Below are positions 11,501 through 23,390 of a stretch of DNA of 64,000 nt, one piece after another. The first letter of the stretch is position 1. Each line of letters opens with the position of its first letter. The stretch covers positions 62,001 to 126,000 of the forward strand of contig VWZS01010169.1 of the NCBI GenBank assembly GCA_013397075.1, read 5' to 3'. Source of the DNA: Rhabdornis inornatus. Lineage: Eukaryota; Chordata; Aves; Passeriformes; Rhabdornithidae. The notes beneath the pieces were generated by a model. It was not told the origin of the DNA. It worked only from the letters and a program-made list of their open reading frames with translations, and did not search any database. The translations under genes were made by a program, and so were the position numbers.

Positions 11501-14500
11501 CACTGACCTTGATGGGTGCTGAATAGTCACATGTGGGTCTCTGTCAAGGGTATGAGGAAATTCAGTAAAGGTCTACAATCCTTCATGTCATTTAAAGGAC
11601 TACTTCTTTTAACTGAGAGAACATTTTTTGCAGTTCTCGGGTATTTTCTTTATTCTTGTTCTCTAAAAAGTTGTGGGGTTTTTTATTTCTTCCTTTTATT
11701 AGATTTAAGTATCAGTGCTCTAATGTTGAAGCTGACAAAAGAAAGACGCTTACAAGGTAACTGAAATAGTTTCCTATTCAAGGTACCCTTGTGCATATTT
11801 TCATAATTTGTCTAACTCCCCTGTTCTTCTATGTTTCAATTCATAAAGGCTTTAGAGATAGCAATGGAAGCTTTTAAAATTTCATTTAGTCCATTCCAGT
11901 ATATGTGTTTATGGTTAACACTTCTACATTTTTGATCTTCTGTATATTAAATGTTTAAAATTTCATTTATTTGTGTATTTGATATTGAATTTTTTTCATA
12001 CATATCAAATAGATCTGTCTATAAACCACAATTGTCAAAGATCAACATAAGTTCCTCTTGAATGCCTCTTTCTAAAGGTTTATCTTACTTCATGAAATGA
12101 AAAATTTTTGAACTTATTTGAACTAAAGAGATCTTCATTTAGCACTAAAGAACTTGTTAAATGAATGAGGTTGTAGAAATATGAACCTGCAGGCCTTAGG
12201 ATGCCTTTTACTTATAGACATTAGAACCTGTAAAAAAAATTAAACTTTTTTTTTTCTTAATGTAAACCCTCAACTTCATTAGTCTAAGCTTCCAATGTGT
12301 TTTTTTAGCTCTGTTATTCATCTGTGAACATTTTTCAATTCTTACAATGATTATATATCAGTCACAAGCACTCAACTTTCATTTATAGCTTTCTAAATAT
12401 TCATTAAGGTACTTATATCAAACCCAATGATGTTATAATCTAAGTTGAGTTCATTTAATTTCTTCATGTGTAGAACAACTCTTTAGAACAATAAAATACA
12501 ATTGAGGTCACAGAGTTCTTTCTGTTGCTCTGTCATTACTGCTAAGCATGGGGTTGTATTAATTGATACAAATTACAAGTTCTGTGAATTGTATACCTTG
12601 TTTCATGCAGCAAGTAGACAATTAAAATATCTGTGATGAAAACAGCCTTAGGTAAATACAAAAAGCAAATTTGTTTTCCACATACTATATTTCTAAAAAT
12701 CAGCTGTATTCACAGGTCTGCTGTGCTATATGAGAAAAGAAACATACACTCCCTCCTTCAGGGAGTCCTTGATTTATTTCTTGTTTTCTTGTTTCTCTAA
12801 CCCCATAATAAAAGTCATACAGAATGACAGTGTTAACTACAGGTGCCCTTCAGGTTTGGAAACACATGACAACTCTGGTTACAGATATGGGATTGTGAAC
12901 AAAAGCAAGGGATTCAGAGAAAGGAGAGATTTCTATGAAAGACACTTCTAAGAAATCATTTGATTTCCACAGCACTGGGTAAAAAAATGTAGGAGTTAAA
13001 ACTGTTTTCTACATTAACTGTATAAAGGCTTGGAGAGAGTTTTGTACCACAGCCAATCTTTCTGTCTTTCCTGGATGTATTCTTTCAGAGACCCAAATCA
13101 AATGGCTACATATGAAGTGAGGCTGCTGTAAAACACGTTCGCCTTCTTCAATAATTTTACAGTGGAAGGACAGAAAGTCCAGCATGCTTCCACAGTCCAA
13201 CTGTGTCTCAGCATGCAGGATGAAGTTAGAGCTGCCTTCAGTCTGTCTGAAGTACACCAATGCTGACCTGGTACCCAGACAGGATGCTGACCTCTGTTGA
13301 GCACATGCTGGGAAGACAGAAGTATTTGGTTCTAATTCTATGACTTTTCAGCAGTACATTAAAGGTTTTTTTACCTCTCTCAGCTTAAAGAGATTTGACA
13401 AAGTGCCTTCATATAAGTGAAAGGCCTTTTGCATATTTAACTTTATTAATCACAGCTGCACAAACTACACAAAACAGCAAATCCTATAGCGTCTGATTAC
13501 TTATTAGATATGTTGGGATTACTACCAACAAACAGGTCTGTTTCAACCCCCTTTTCTATTTTGTTTTCTTCTCTGACATTAAGATTTTATATTTATTCTC
13601 TTCAGGGAGAAAATTAACAAGTAAGATCTAACCTTATTTTTTTTCCATAGCATTCCAGAATAAGATAATAGATTAAAGAGAAAACAAATCCTGAAATACT
13701 GTGGAGATAAACTTTGGTTAAGTTTAAGTGCTGACTTAAGATAGTATTTTAAGCACCATTCATATAAAAAATAATTATTTTGGAAGGAATACCATCAGTC
13801 AACAGCTGTGTCTTAAAAGTACACAGAGCTCTTTAATCCATTAGAAAAGCTTGTCATGCTTGGAGTGAACAAGAGAATTTACTGACACTACTGATGTGAA
13901 CCCCCAGATTGGTGAAGATGTTAAAATATGCAGGGAATACAACTGCAAGGATTCTGTCTGGAAACAAATCCTTATCTATTATGAGAACCTCAACTCATAT
14001 TTTTTATGAGTAGTAACACCTATGAAAACTCACCCATCCCAGACTAAAGCAGAATAATAACTCTAAGAACTTCTCATGTTCTGCCCTATGGGCTCTCAGA
14101 GTTATTTACCTACAGACAATATCCATGACTCACTAAAAGCTCCTATAATTCCTGGCCCACTCCATTATTCTGATGTTTTTCTAGCCCCACAGTATGAGAA
14201 GACAGAGCATGGGAAGTTTTGGGAAGATGTGTGAGACTAAGAGATTGGGATCCAACAATTAAATTCTTAAGAAGATTAGAAGAACAAAATCACCTATTTT
14301 CTCCTTTGTCATTCCTTATTTTACTGCTTTATTTGAATGGCTAGGCAAATTTTTTTTCATGTATGTTATTTCTGTATTTTTGATTGAAATAAGAATTAGC
14401 TTCAGGTGTTTTCTTGCTTGGACTGTAAACAACAATGTATGAGTACAAATATTCAGTACATTGTGTCAATGAAGGTATGCCAAGGGTTAAAGAGTGGAAT

Positions 14501-15060
14501 TTTGTTATTTGGATGGGGGTTTTGTGAAAGGGAACCTAACAGAGAAACACAAAAGGAGTCCCTAGCCACAAGCACAGACAGACCTGAATCTATTCTGTTC
14601 ATGCTCTGAGCAAGCAGACAACCTCATCCTGGCCAGAAGCTGCAGAGCTCCATAGTGTTGTGTTTGGATCCTGAGAGGTCAGGTTTATTAGTCCAGGCTC
14701 AATGATGCTCCATCACAGCCACATGGTTTTTGGATGGGAGCTGGAGTAAGGCCAGACAGCTTGCAGGGTGGGCAGAATTAATTTGGGCTGGCTGCATCTG
14801 TCTGTATAGATGTGCCAGATGCTTTGAAAAGGGTGGGTTTTGCATTCTGGAACAGGAACTGCATGAGGAAAGCATGGGCTGTTTGTTACTTACTTGAGTC
14901 ACAACAGAGTTAAAAGGGATACCTGCCTTAAAAACAAAAGGCCCATAAAACATGTGACCGTAAACCCTCTCCTCTTCTTAATTCAGTGTTTGATAGTTGA
15001 GGTATTTTTCAAAATTCTTCCAATAAAAGAAAATTGGCTTTTTTTTTAAATGTCACTGAT
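11501..15060. other. Unrecognised AT-rich DNA, no gene seen
   Basis: Chance-length open frames only. Overlapping minus-strand frames of 60-84 codons at 13.0-13.3 and 14.7-14.95 kb show no known domain. Confidence 0.55.
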
Positions 15061-15990
15061 TTTGACTGATGCAGGATACATTTAGCAAGAGCAGCAAAAC
15101 ACTCTTTTGAGAAATAAAGAAGAAATGCTCTGGTGCAGGAAATAGCCCTGACAGACCGGATAGCACAGGAGATGCTGAGGAAATCTCCCTGTCTGACCAT
15201 TCTGGCAGTCACACTACCACCCCCTGAGCTGGGACCAAAGCCCCTTTGCAGCTCACCCCCCACTCTCACACAGGCACACCAGGTCTTTTCCTTGACTGCC
15301 TCAAACTCAGGTTTCCCATAGTAATGTCTCAATCCTTAATTTAATCTGGGTGCAGTAACAAAATAACAGCTCCAGCTGGTGCCTCCGAGGAAGCACCTGC
15401 AACAAAGGAACCCCATGGATGTCATACCCTCACAGTATAAGGGTGAAAGTCCTTCTGATTGTCCATTCATCTGGCTGGGCCACAAGTCTCCATGCCTTTT
15501 GTTATGCAAAATATCCTCAGTTCATGACCTCTTGCCTGGGGCCCCTGACACCTAGAGTTCCCTCTGCAGCAAACCCAGCTACCAGCACTAAATGCCATCT
15601 GCCACAGAGAAAGTGTGGCAAGATGTCAAACACCATAACGAAGAGAGTAGACATTGCTCCTTTTTATTTAAAGTCAGTTTTCTCCTGCATGAGAGTTAGC
15701 TGGTTAGGCAGCACAGGTGACCGATGGATTGTCCATTTAGGTTGGTGGGGTCCACCTGGATGTGAAGGAAAACAGGAGGCTTCAGGCTCTCTTCTGCTGG
15801 ATAACACAGCAGGGAAGCTGGCTACAGCCTGGAACTCCACCTCTGCCTTTCCCTCCTCTCTCATACACAGCACTGTGCATCTGGAAACAGCTCCCTCATT
15901 GCACACCCAGTGATGCACCACTAATTGGGATTTCATTTCACACACATGAAGATTGGGAAAGAAAACTCATCTTTTGCTTCTAGAGATCAA
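15061..15990. other. GC-richer segment with a 164-codon open frame, unrecognised
   Basis: This stretch is visibly richer in G and C than its surroundings. It carries a plus-strand open frame of 164 codons (15419-15913) and overlapping frames on both strands. The predicted protein has no domain I recognise, no clear signal peptide or membrane segment, and no flanking splice pattern I trust. A locally lower AT content makes long open frames more likely by chance. It could be a degraded LTR, a conserved non-coding element or nothing. Confidence 0.3.
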
Positions 15991-17450
15991 TAATGCAAAC
16001 AGCTAGAGGCAATCAGGTCTGCTTTTTGAGTAATGCCATTCCATTTACATCTGTTAGAAGAAAAATTAGTAGAATTATAGATAACCCGTACTGCTTCCAG
16101 AGATTGGCATGTCCCTATTAACAGTGGCAAAGGAGAAGATGCATGCTTTGATAATAGCTGGATAACTCCATGTTACCATGTACAGAGGAACATGAAAACC
16201 CAGTGTGGAATCGTGATTGCCTTCAATAGCTATGCCTAAAAAAATTGTTCAGATTTTCTTTTCTATGAGACCACTCCTTTATTGCCAAAGGAAAAAAAAA
16301 AGAAAAGGAATAAAGAAGAGTGCTGAAATGTATTCTTTTTATATTGTGAACAACTGAGAGCTTTGGTCTTTTTTTCTTAATTCAAGTGAATAAAGTCATT
16401 ATTAACAAATTACTATGAGACAGCACATGGAAAATAATACACAAAAGGAGTGCTTAAAGTTTGCATTTGAATTTCCTGAATTTCATTATAATTAGAATTA
16501 AAAAAACTAGCCCAACTGAAATCAGAATATAAAAAAGGAAAGTATTCTTGATTCTTGGCAATAGTCATTAGGCTTTAGCACAGGTTAAATGTTTATTTTT
16601 AAAAGTGGAGAAGTTAAAGTTACAATCAGTGAAGAATTTTAGCTAGTCTAAAGTCAGTGTTATGATACCTCATTTTAGTAACACCCTGTGCTGAAATGAA
16701 AAGCCTAAATAAGACAAATACTTTAAATATGATGCAAACAATATAGATAATTTTTTGCCTTAAATGGCTTTGGGCGGACAACTGTTCATTGATAAGCCCA
16801 TAAAAGCACCATGTTGATAGCATTAGTCCATAATCAGGGACGCAGAAAAAGACGTAGGAATTTAGACTCTATATCCATAACATTTTTCTGGACAGAGCTT
16901 TCTCCATTAACTGAGAAAGCTTTTCTCCCATTTAATAATGTAAAAGTAGTACACTCAGCTCAGCCTGAATGAAGCTGAATTCTCAAGAATGTTCAGATCC
17001 TGCTACTGTACATTCATTTTGAGAAGGGAAATTTCTGTCAAAGCGGCGCTCCTCAGCCAACAGGAGTTAAGATTCATAGTTTTGTACTAATGGCTAAGGA
17101 TTGGGCCTGATAACCTGGAACAAGTGTGGTTTGCACAGGTTCTACCACCATTTTTCTCCTTTCTGCAAGCCTGGTAAATGCCATGTTGGTAACAGAGAAT
17201 ATAAAGGGCACTTAATTTTCACAGTCCTCTGTGCTGAGTCACAGAGCCTTTTACACTTGGTCTCTACACTTGATATAATATCACTTTTAAAAACGTTAGC
17301 CTAAAAGGCTTTTTCTTAGCACAGAAAGCTATTTCTTATTTGAGTACTCACAGCCCAACTTATTATCCTATTAAAAGTACTAAATATCTAATGTTAGCAT
17401 TTCAATCCAATAGCCAGGATTGTACTCTTTTCTTTATTGAAGAAAAATGT
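15991..17450. other. Unrecognised AT-rich DNA, no gene seen
   Basis: Includes a purine run at 16289-16320. No recognised repeat and no coding signal. Confidence 0.55.
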
Positions 17451-17524
17451 AATATATATTTATATTTATATTTATATTTATATTTATATTTATATTTATA
17501 TTTATATTTATATTTATATTTATT
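17451..17524. repeat. (TTTATA)n hexanucleotide repeat
   Basis: About twelve copies of a pure AT hexamer (phase TATATT/TTTATA). The tract produces a run of alternating Leu-Tyr codons on one strand and Lys-Tyr on the other, which are artefacts. It is essentially a chain of TATA-like motifs and a likely easy-melting site. Confidence 0.97.
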
Positions 17525-20500
17525 AAACATGCTGGATGTAATGTCAAAATTTAAAATTAATAAAATAATAATAAAAAAATTATTATCATTTTCGCAGCTC
17601 AAAAGGACTGCATGGCTTCATGTTTCTAGCTTCAGAAAATTTGGAGAGAATTTTTCAAATTTTTTTTCCAATTGCAGTTAAAATATAATGTGAATAATAA
17701 GTGGTAGTGAAATACTCCATTTTAGATAATTCTCTATTACATATAGGACATGGAGTTGCCTTAAATCAGTTTGTGTAAACCAGTGGTATTGTAATAGATC
17801 AAGCATTTCTAATAGTAAATCACTGCAATACATACAAACAAAACAAAAAAAAAGAGTGAAAATTAATTCTTTCACATTGCAAAGCAGTGAATTAAAATGT
17901 CCTTAATCCTTTTCGTCACTGACAGTATTTTCCATGATGAAGTTTTTTAAGGCACCTAAGGATTGTAATTTCCTGGAAAACTAAATAATTTTAGGAATGC
18001 TTAACTGGAACACAAAACCTGCACACTTTTTTTTTTTCCCCCCGTACAGTTCATTCATTTGTCTGTGAATAGCCAGGTGGGACAGATATGTCAGTCTCAG
18101 GCCATTTTCTAATAGAAAATGGTTGAATATTCACTTGGTTAGATGATGTAGGTATATTATTTTGATAGAAGAGCAGTTATTTAATGTCATGGGTGATGAA
18201 TGGCACAAGAAGAGTTAGAAAGGAAATAATGGTGATAATTTGTCAAAGATGCTAAGAGATAGAGTGGTAGGGCAGGTGAGGTAGAATGATACACTATGTA
18301 GTTAGAATAATATGATATAGTGCTGGAGGGTTGGAGAATAACTTAGTAGACAGGAAAAAAAATGAAAAAACAAATGGGCAAACACTGCTTTGTGCTAAAG
18401 GACTGAGAAATATTTAGGAAAATATGAGTGCTTGGAATTCTTCTGATAAAGCACAAATAAAGCCTAGCAATAAATATAGTCCAAATTATGCAAATAGAAA
18501 GAGAAAATGAAATATACCAATTAGAAAGGCACATTTGAGAAAAGCAGAAAAAGGGATACTCCTGATGTCAAGGGAGGGGAAAAATACAATACAAAATCAT
18601 TTCATGTCTCATTCTTCTGGATTAAATCTTTCTGAGTTACTCAATTTAGATGTCTCAGAGTAGGAGCTGTAAGAGCACAGACAAAGTAAAGAGAGATAAG
18701 AACAGAAGGATGTGTTTCTGGAGGGTTTCAAGCTATTTGTGCTTATTTCAAGCTTTTAAAAACCTCTTTAAAGACATTTATGACTAATCAGAACACCGGA
18801 GGTTTTTAAAATATAAGAAGCATTTGGAAAATAGATTCTTGTATTAGAAAAACAAGAGTAAATAAACCTGAAAACTAGTCATGTGAGTTTTCCAATGCAA
18901 CTTGCAGAAATTGAAAAGAATGAAATACAAGGGGATGAGTCATACATAAAACAGTAGTTATATGGCAACAAGATAGGAAAAGAAAAGACAAGTAGGAATT
19001 TTGAGCAGCTGGTAAAGTTGCTAAAAGTCTTGTTGTTACAGGAAACATTCCTGTGAATTTAAAATATACAAGATATAAAAGGAATTATGAAAACTTCTGT
19101 TGCTGTTATGAATAACCACTTATGTGCAAAAGAGAGGAAGTGTTTTTGAAAGCCAGAGTTGTCCTTTAAAAGGGTGGTTCAGTTAATTCCATTTTTTTTT
19201 TTTTCAAATTTTCATCAAAGAAAATAATTTCAAGAGTAATTTGAACCCAGAATATCTCAGTTTCCCCAAGGCAGTGCAGCTTTCTTCCCTAGACTAGTTA
19301 TGTGGTCTGTTACAGGAAGAAGGTACAGTAAAGTCTCTGCAGTCTCAGAATTTTCTCATCTTTTTAGGTAATTGTGTCCTTTAGTGCTAAGGAAACTCCA
19401 TGCTTTCTCAGATACGTGGACTGCTCACAGAGTTCTCAAACACAGTACCCAGGCTGGCTTTTCTCTGTCCTCATAGTTCATGCACTGGGATAAAGCAAAG
19501 ATTATTCCATTGCAGTAAATACAGTTTCACCATCACACAGTCAATAAGACAGAAAAGTCAGGTTTCTCTTTCCATGCTTCAACAGCCAATGTCCACTGTG
19601 TTTTAATTTCTTTTTTGACTGAGTTCATGCTGATAACTAGAATTCTTTCTTTTTTGAGTGAGGGGCAGGGGATTAACGAATTGAGGGTGTTAATGATGAT
19701 GACATAAATTATGACAATATTCTTCTCTCAAGTCTAGAATGATGAACCTGGAGGTGTATGTGCAATACAGATTCCTAAATCCACTCCTGCATACCAATCT
19801 TTCCTGCATGTACTATTTAAGTATTCTTCCTTAGATACAGAAGTGTCAACAGGTGTAATCAAGTGTAGGGAGTCATGTTGAGAGGGAGCCTTGCTGTGTC
19901 AGAGCAGAGGCTTCCTACTGAAGAACCAGCACATGCAAAGCTTTGCAAACATCAGAATTTTCTTGGCACCTATGCCCTACCAAAGCTGACATACCACCTT
20001 GTGTGTGGGCACAATGCCATCCTGACAGATGGGGATGAGTGCAAGCAGCCAAGAGATCATGTCTGAGCATGAAATATGTTTGTGGAGGGCAGGATTCCCA
20101 GCTAGAAATGTCAAAACAGCTGTTTGTCCTGAGTTTTGTGTGCCTACAGGTTAGATGGTCTACAGCTTTGCTAATTCATCACCGAGCTTGATTAATTTTG
20201 TAAGTGTTTCTGCTATAGCTGCCGGTTGTCATGATTTCAGGCTAGTGTTGAGTGCTAGGAAGCAAAATTACTCCCTTCTTTTAAACTGCTCATGACAAGA
20301 CTGAAAATAATGTCACAAAAGGATGAAAGAGTTTTCCTAAGGAAGAAGCGCATTCTGTGCCTTCTGCAGTTTCCTATGTTATTTTACTAAATATAGTCTT
20401 ATAATATTTGGTATTCATTCATCTCAAATCCAGCACCTTTAGTCTTCCATACTCAAACCCATTAAGAGCTGCAAGAGTTATTTAAAACCATTTGTTCACA

Positions 20501-21048
20501 AGATAACATGTCAAAGAGTAATAAGGGCAGAAAAATGGGAAAAATGGTAGATCTCTAAAATTATACTGTATCAACTTTTCTCTAACTGTAACAGTATCTA
20601 CAACTTTCATTTTCATAAGAAGAAAATATATTCTTTCCCACAAAGCAGTATAGCTTCAATAAATTATTGCTTTTGAAGTAAATCTTCTTTTATCACTTCT
20701 TAACCTTCATTTTCAGAACTGATTTCAGACATGAATCTACTATGACTACTACTAACAGAATTTCTATAATTCATTTTTGTAACACCTCAGTCTCTATGAC
20801 TACAGTGAATAGTTTCATAATGACAGTGAAGTGATTCTTTTTTGTTTAAGGTTGAGAAGATTGCCTTTCCATAAGCATTATTTTAATTCCTACTTTCTGT
20901 GATTTTTAGAGCTTCAAGTGCAATGCACACTAATATTTTTCAAGAATTTTAAAATATCTACTATTTCTACTGCCCAAAACCTGCAGTCCTTAAGTATTTA
21001 CCAATATCAGGTAAACCAATGGATGCCATTATTATTTAAATATATGTT
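17525..21048. other. Unrecognised AT-rich DNA, no gene seen
   Basis: Short T runs such as 18028-18043 and 19192-19204. Between 19.3 and 20.2 kb composition is a little less AT-rich but holds only open frames under 70 codons with no known domain. Confidence 0.55.
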
Positions 21049-21067
21049 AAAAAAAAAAAAAAAAAAA
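21049..21067. repeat. Poly(A) run, 19 A
   Basis: Uninterrupted run. I see no retropseudogene body upstream that it would terminate. Confidence 0.95.
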
Positions 21068-21248
21068 GTTGTGCTTCAAAGACTTGTTTTGCTATAAAAC
21101 ATTGTAGAAATATTGACCTCAGATAAAAAGGTGAAATTTTTGAACACAGGACATTCTGCACTGGAATTTATGGAACAAGGTTAAGACTTTCATAGCCAAG
21201 CTTCTAAAAATGTGTACTCTAGCAAATGACCTGCCTTCATATTCTCTG

Positions 21249-21605
21249 TCAGGTGGCATTTGCTCCCTTTGTAAAATCTTTCATGAGGAGTATGCTGACC
21301 TTGAGCAGCAATAGAGAACTGTATTTCTTAATGGAGATGTAAACTGTGCTGACAACTCCGTCTACTGCCTGCATCAGTGCTACCAAGGGGACAATGTTTA
21401 GACCAGGGAATGAATGCTTGGGGAACATTACAGTTTCTGAATGAAGAATGTTAGAGATGACAAACAGTAAAAGATCATGAAATTCAGATCTGTGTGGCTT
21501 AATCTGCTGCAAGTACACCTCTGTGGCGATGCGCCACAGGAGACCCAGGCACCAGACTATTTGAAACGAAGGCTGAACAAGCAACCTCACATTCTTATTC
21601 AGAAA
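21249..21605 (-). other. Open frame of about 115 codons, unrecognised
   Basis: A stop-free minus-strand frame ending just after '...DFTKGANAT'. It contains hydrophobic stretches ('DLLLFVISNIL', 'NIVPLVALMQAV', 'SSLLLLKVSILLM') but no motif I can assign. Faint similarity to multi-pass membrane proteins is not enough for a call. It lies back to back with the 195-codon plus-strand frame. Length alone is compatible with chance in a window of this size. Confidence 0.2.
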
Positions 21606-21660
21606 ATAAAAAGCTTAGTGGAGGGGAAAAAATCAAGTTCATTCAAATCATAAAAGCTGT

Positions 21661-22248
21661 ATGGGGATTAGAAACCACTTTGTTTTCTCTATCTCCTCAC
21701 TTCAATGGAAAGCTTTGACTTCTGTCAACACACTCTGCCAAGAACTTTCACAGCCACTGACACATATGCTGAATATGGGGTTGATTTCTATTTTTTTGAT
21801 AATTGTGACAGAGTTTTTAACTGGCATTTTGGTAACTGTTTTATGTTGTAAAAGGATACCCTGCTTTCAGCTTGGCTGTAGCTTTTTCCCATACCCTGCT
21901 TGTCATCTTCCATTCCCCCTCCTGACAGCAGGGCTTTTGTCTGCTATACACTGCAGAGCTCTGCAGCTCACTACAGCAACTACAGCTGTGTGCAGTGAAC
22001 AGTTACGCCAGTATAAAACCATTGAGACTGAAGAACTGGGTCTGTCTTTCACTCCCAGGAATAACTCTGCAGTTCAACCTATACTTACCATTTTACCAAC
22101 ACTTCCAGACAGCCACAGGGGCCCAGGAAAAAGGATATTGCTCACTCTGGAATTAAATACACAAGGCAAAGGAGGGTGGATAAAAGTAATTATATATTAT
22201 TTGAGACTAAACATCTGTAAATGCAGTTACACCAGTAAGGCTAGGTAA
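21661..22248 (+). CDS. Longest open frame in the window (195 codons), hypothetical
   Basis: Starts at ATG 21661 and ends at TAA 22246-22248. Residues 41-63 form one clearly hydrophobic segment ending in two cysteines (ILVTVLCC), followed by a cysteine/proline-rich stretch and a basic, polar C-terminal half. No domain is recognised. There is no splice evidence and no upstream CpG-rich promoter that I can see. For AT-rich DNA a stop-free run this long is mildly surprising, but part of the frame (about 21.9-22.1 kb) is locally less AT-rich. Most likely a chance frame or the remains of an old insert; a small lineage-specific gene cannot be excluded. Confidence 0.15.
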   Translation: MGIRNHFVFSISSLQWKALTSVNTLCQELSQPLTHMLNMGLISIFLIIVTEFLTGILVTVLCCKRIPCFQLGCSFFPYPACHLPFPLLTAGLLSAIHCRALQLTTATTAVCSEQLRQYKTIETEELGLSFTPRNNSAVQPILTILPTLPDSHRGPGKRILLTLELNTQGKGGWIKVIIYYLRLNICKCSYTSKAR

Positions 22249-23050
22249 GCTCTGAGTTTTGTTTGCTTGTTTTAACCAGAATGTATAGAATGGTTAAAGC
22301 CAAAGCTATCAGTGACCAAAAAGCAAAAAAGAGCCTGTCATTCAAGTTTATTATATGAAGAAAATGTTTATATGTGGGAATTTTTTTTTAATAAATGCAA
22401 TAAAATACTAACCTATAGTTTTCTTTTGCGACCAAAAAGTCAGGGTACTACTCAAAAACCAAAGTCTGTCAAACAATGTATTCAGGCAAGTAGAAATGAA
22501 GGCAAAATACATAGGCAAAAATAATTTGGCAGAAGACACGAAAAAAACAGAGTGGGCTATGTCGCCTTGCAAAGCTTTTTCAGAGCTGATAGAGATCACA
22601 GTAGAGACAAAATAGGTCCACAAGCACTGTAAGAGCAACTCTTCACAGCATCAGGGCAGAGAGCTGCAACAGAACTGAATGAAATATCAACATAAAAATA
22701 TTTAGGACACAAACTGATTTGAAGAAGAATCCAGACAGAACTTATTAAAACATTTCTATTAGCATTCAAGGAGTTATCGACAATACAGCATAAATAGGCA
22801 AAGCTAATAGCTCACTCCAGTAATGTTTTCTCCTTTGCAGGAAATTTATATGTAGACTAACAAGATGTATTGAATTGAAAATCAAATAAAATATTTCCTT
22901 ATCCTATTACACACAACATTATCTGGTTTTGTCAAGCCTTTGACCACTTCAAGAGGATGAAGACATGTGAGAGCAGAAAATAACATAACAAAGGAACAAA
23001 AATCTAAAAAATAGTTCCTGGGGTTGAAGCTCTTTGTTGCTGCATAAATA
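22249..23050. other. Unrecognised AT-rich DNA, no gene seen
   Basis: No recognised repeat or coding signal. Several short overlapping frames on both strands. Confidence 0.55.
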
Positions 23051-23390
23051 AGGCTTTTTTCATCCCAAGCAGAGTGACCCAGGGTCTGCACTGGCCTGGA
23101 CTTACGTTGCCCAGAGCTGGGCTGGGCTGGTTTCAGCTCCTGCCTTGGGACCACGCACACATTGCCTGCCCTGCCTGAGCCAGATCTGCACCAGTGTCTG
23201 TGAGAAGGATCTTCCAAACACAGGGAGTGTTTTCCCAGCAAGCAAGAGCCTCTGGGAGCTGAGCCTGAGCAAGGTGCAGGGCCATACTCACACTCACCTG
23301 GAGCAGCCTGGGGCAAGGAAATATAGGACAATACACACGAGCAGGTCCTGGGACTAAAGAGGAAAATACCTCCACTGTTAATGTCACTCT
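23051..23390. other. GC-rich island, unrecognised
   Basis: A sharp local rise in G and C, with words such as 'agctgggctgggctgg' (23115-23130), in otherwise AT-rich DNA, and overlapping open frames on both strands (170 codons on the minus strand, 22882-23394). On the minus strand there is a splice-acceptor-like 'tttccttgccccag' and, ten bases on, 'gtgagt', which is too short to be an exon. CpGs are few, so it is not a typical CpG island. Candidates are an old LTR, a degraded retroelement or a regulatory element. I cannot assign it. Confidence 0.35.

Noticed and set aside
17340..17681. Open frame with a Leu-Tyr repeat (and Lys-Tyr on the other strand)
   Set aside because: Produced by the TTTATA hexamer array; the flanking parts show no coding features.
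21661..22248. Similarity of the hydrophobic segment to bitter-taste or other multi-pass receptors
   Set aside because: Only about 20 hydrophobic residues look alike, with no conserved receptor motif or further membrane segments.
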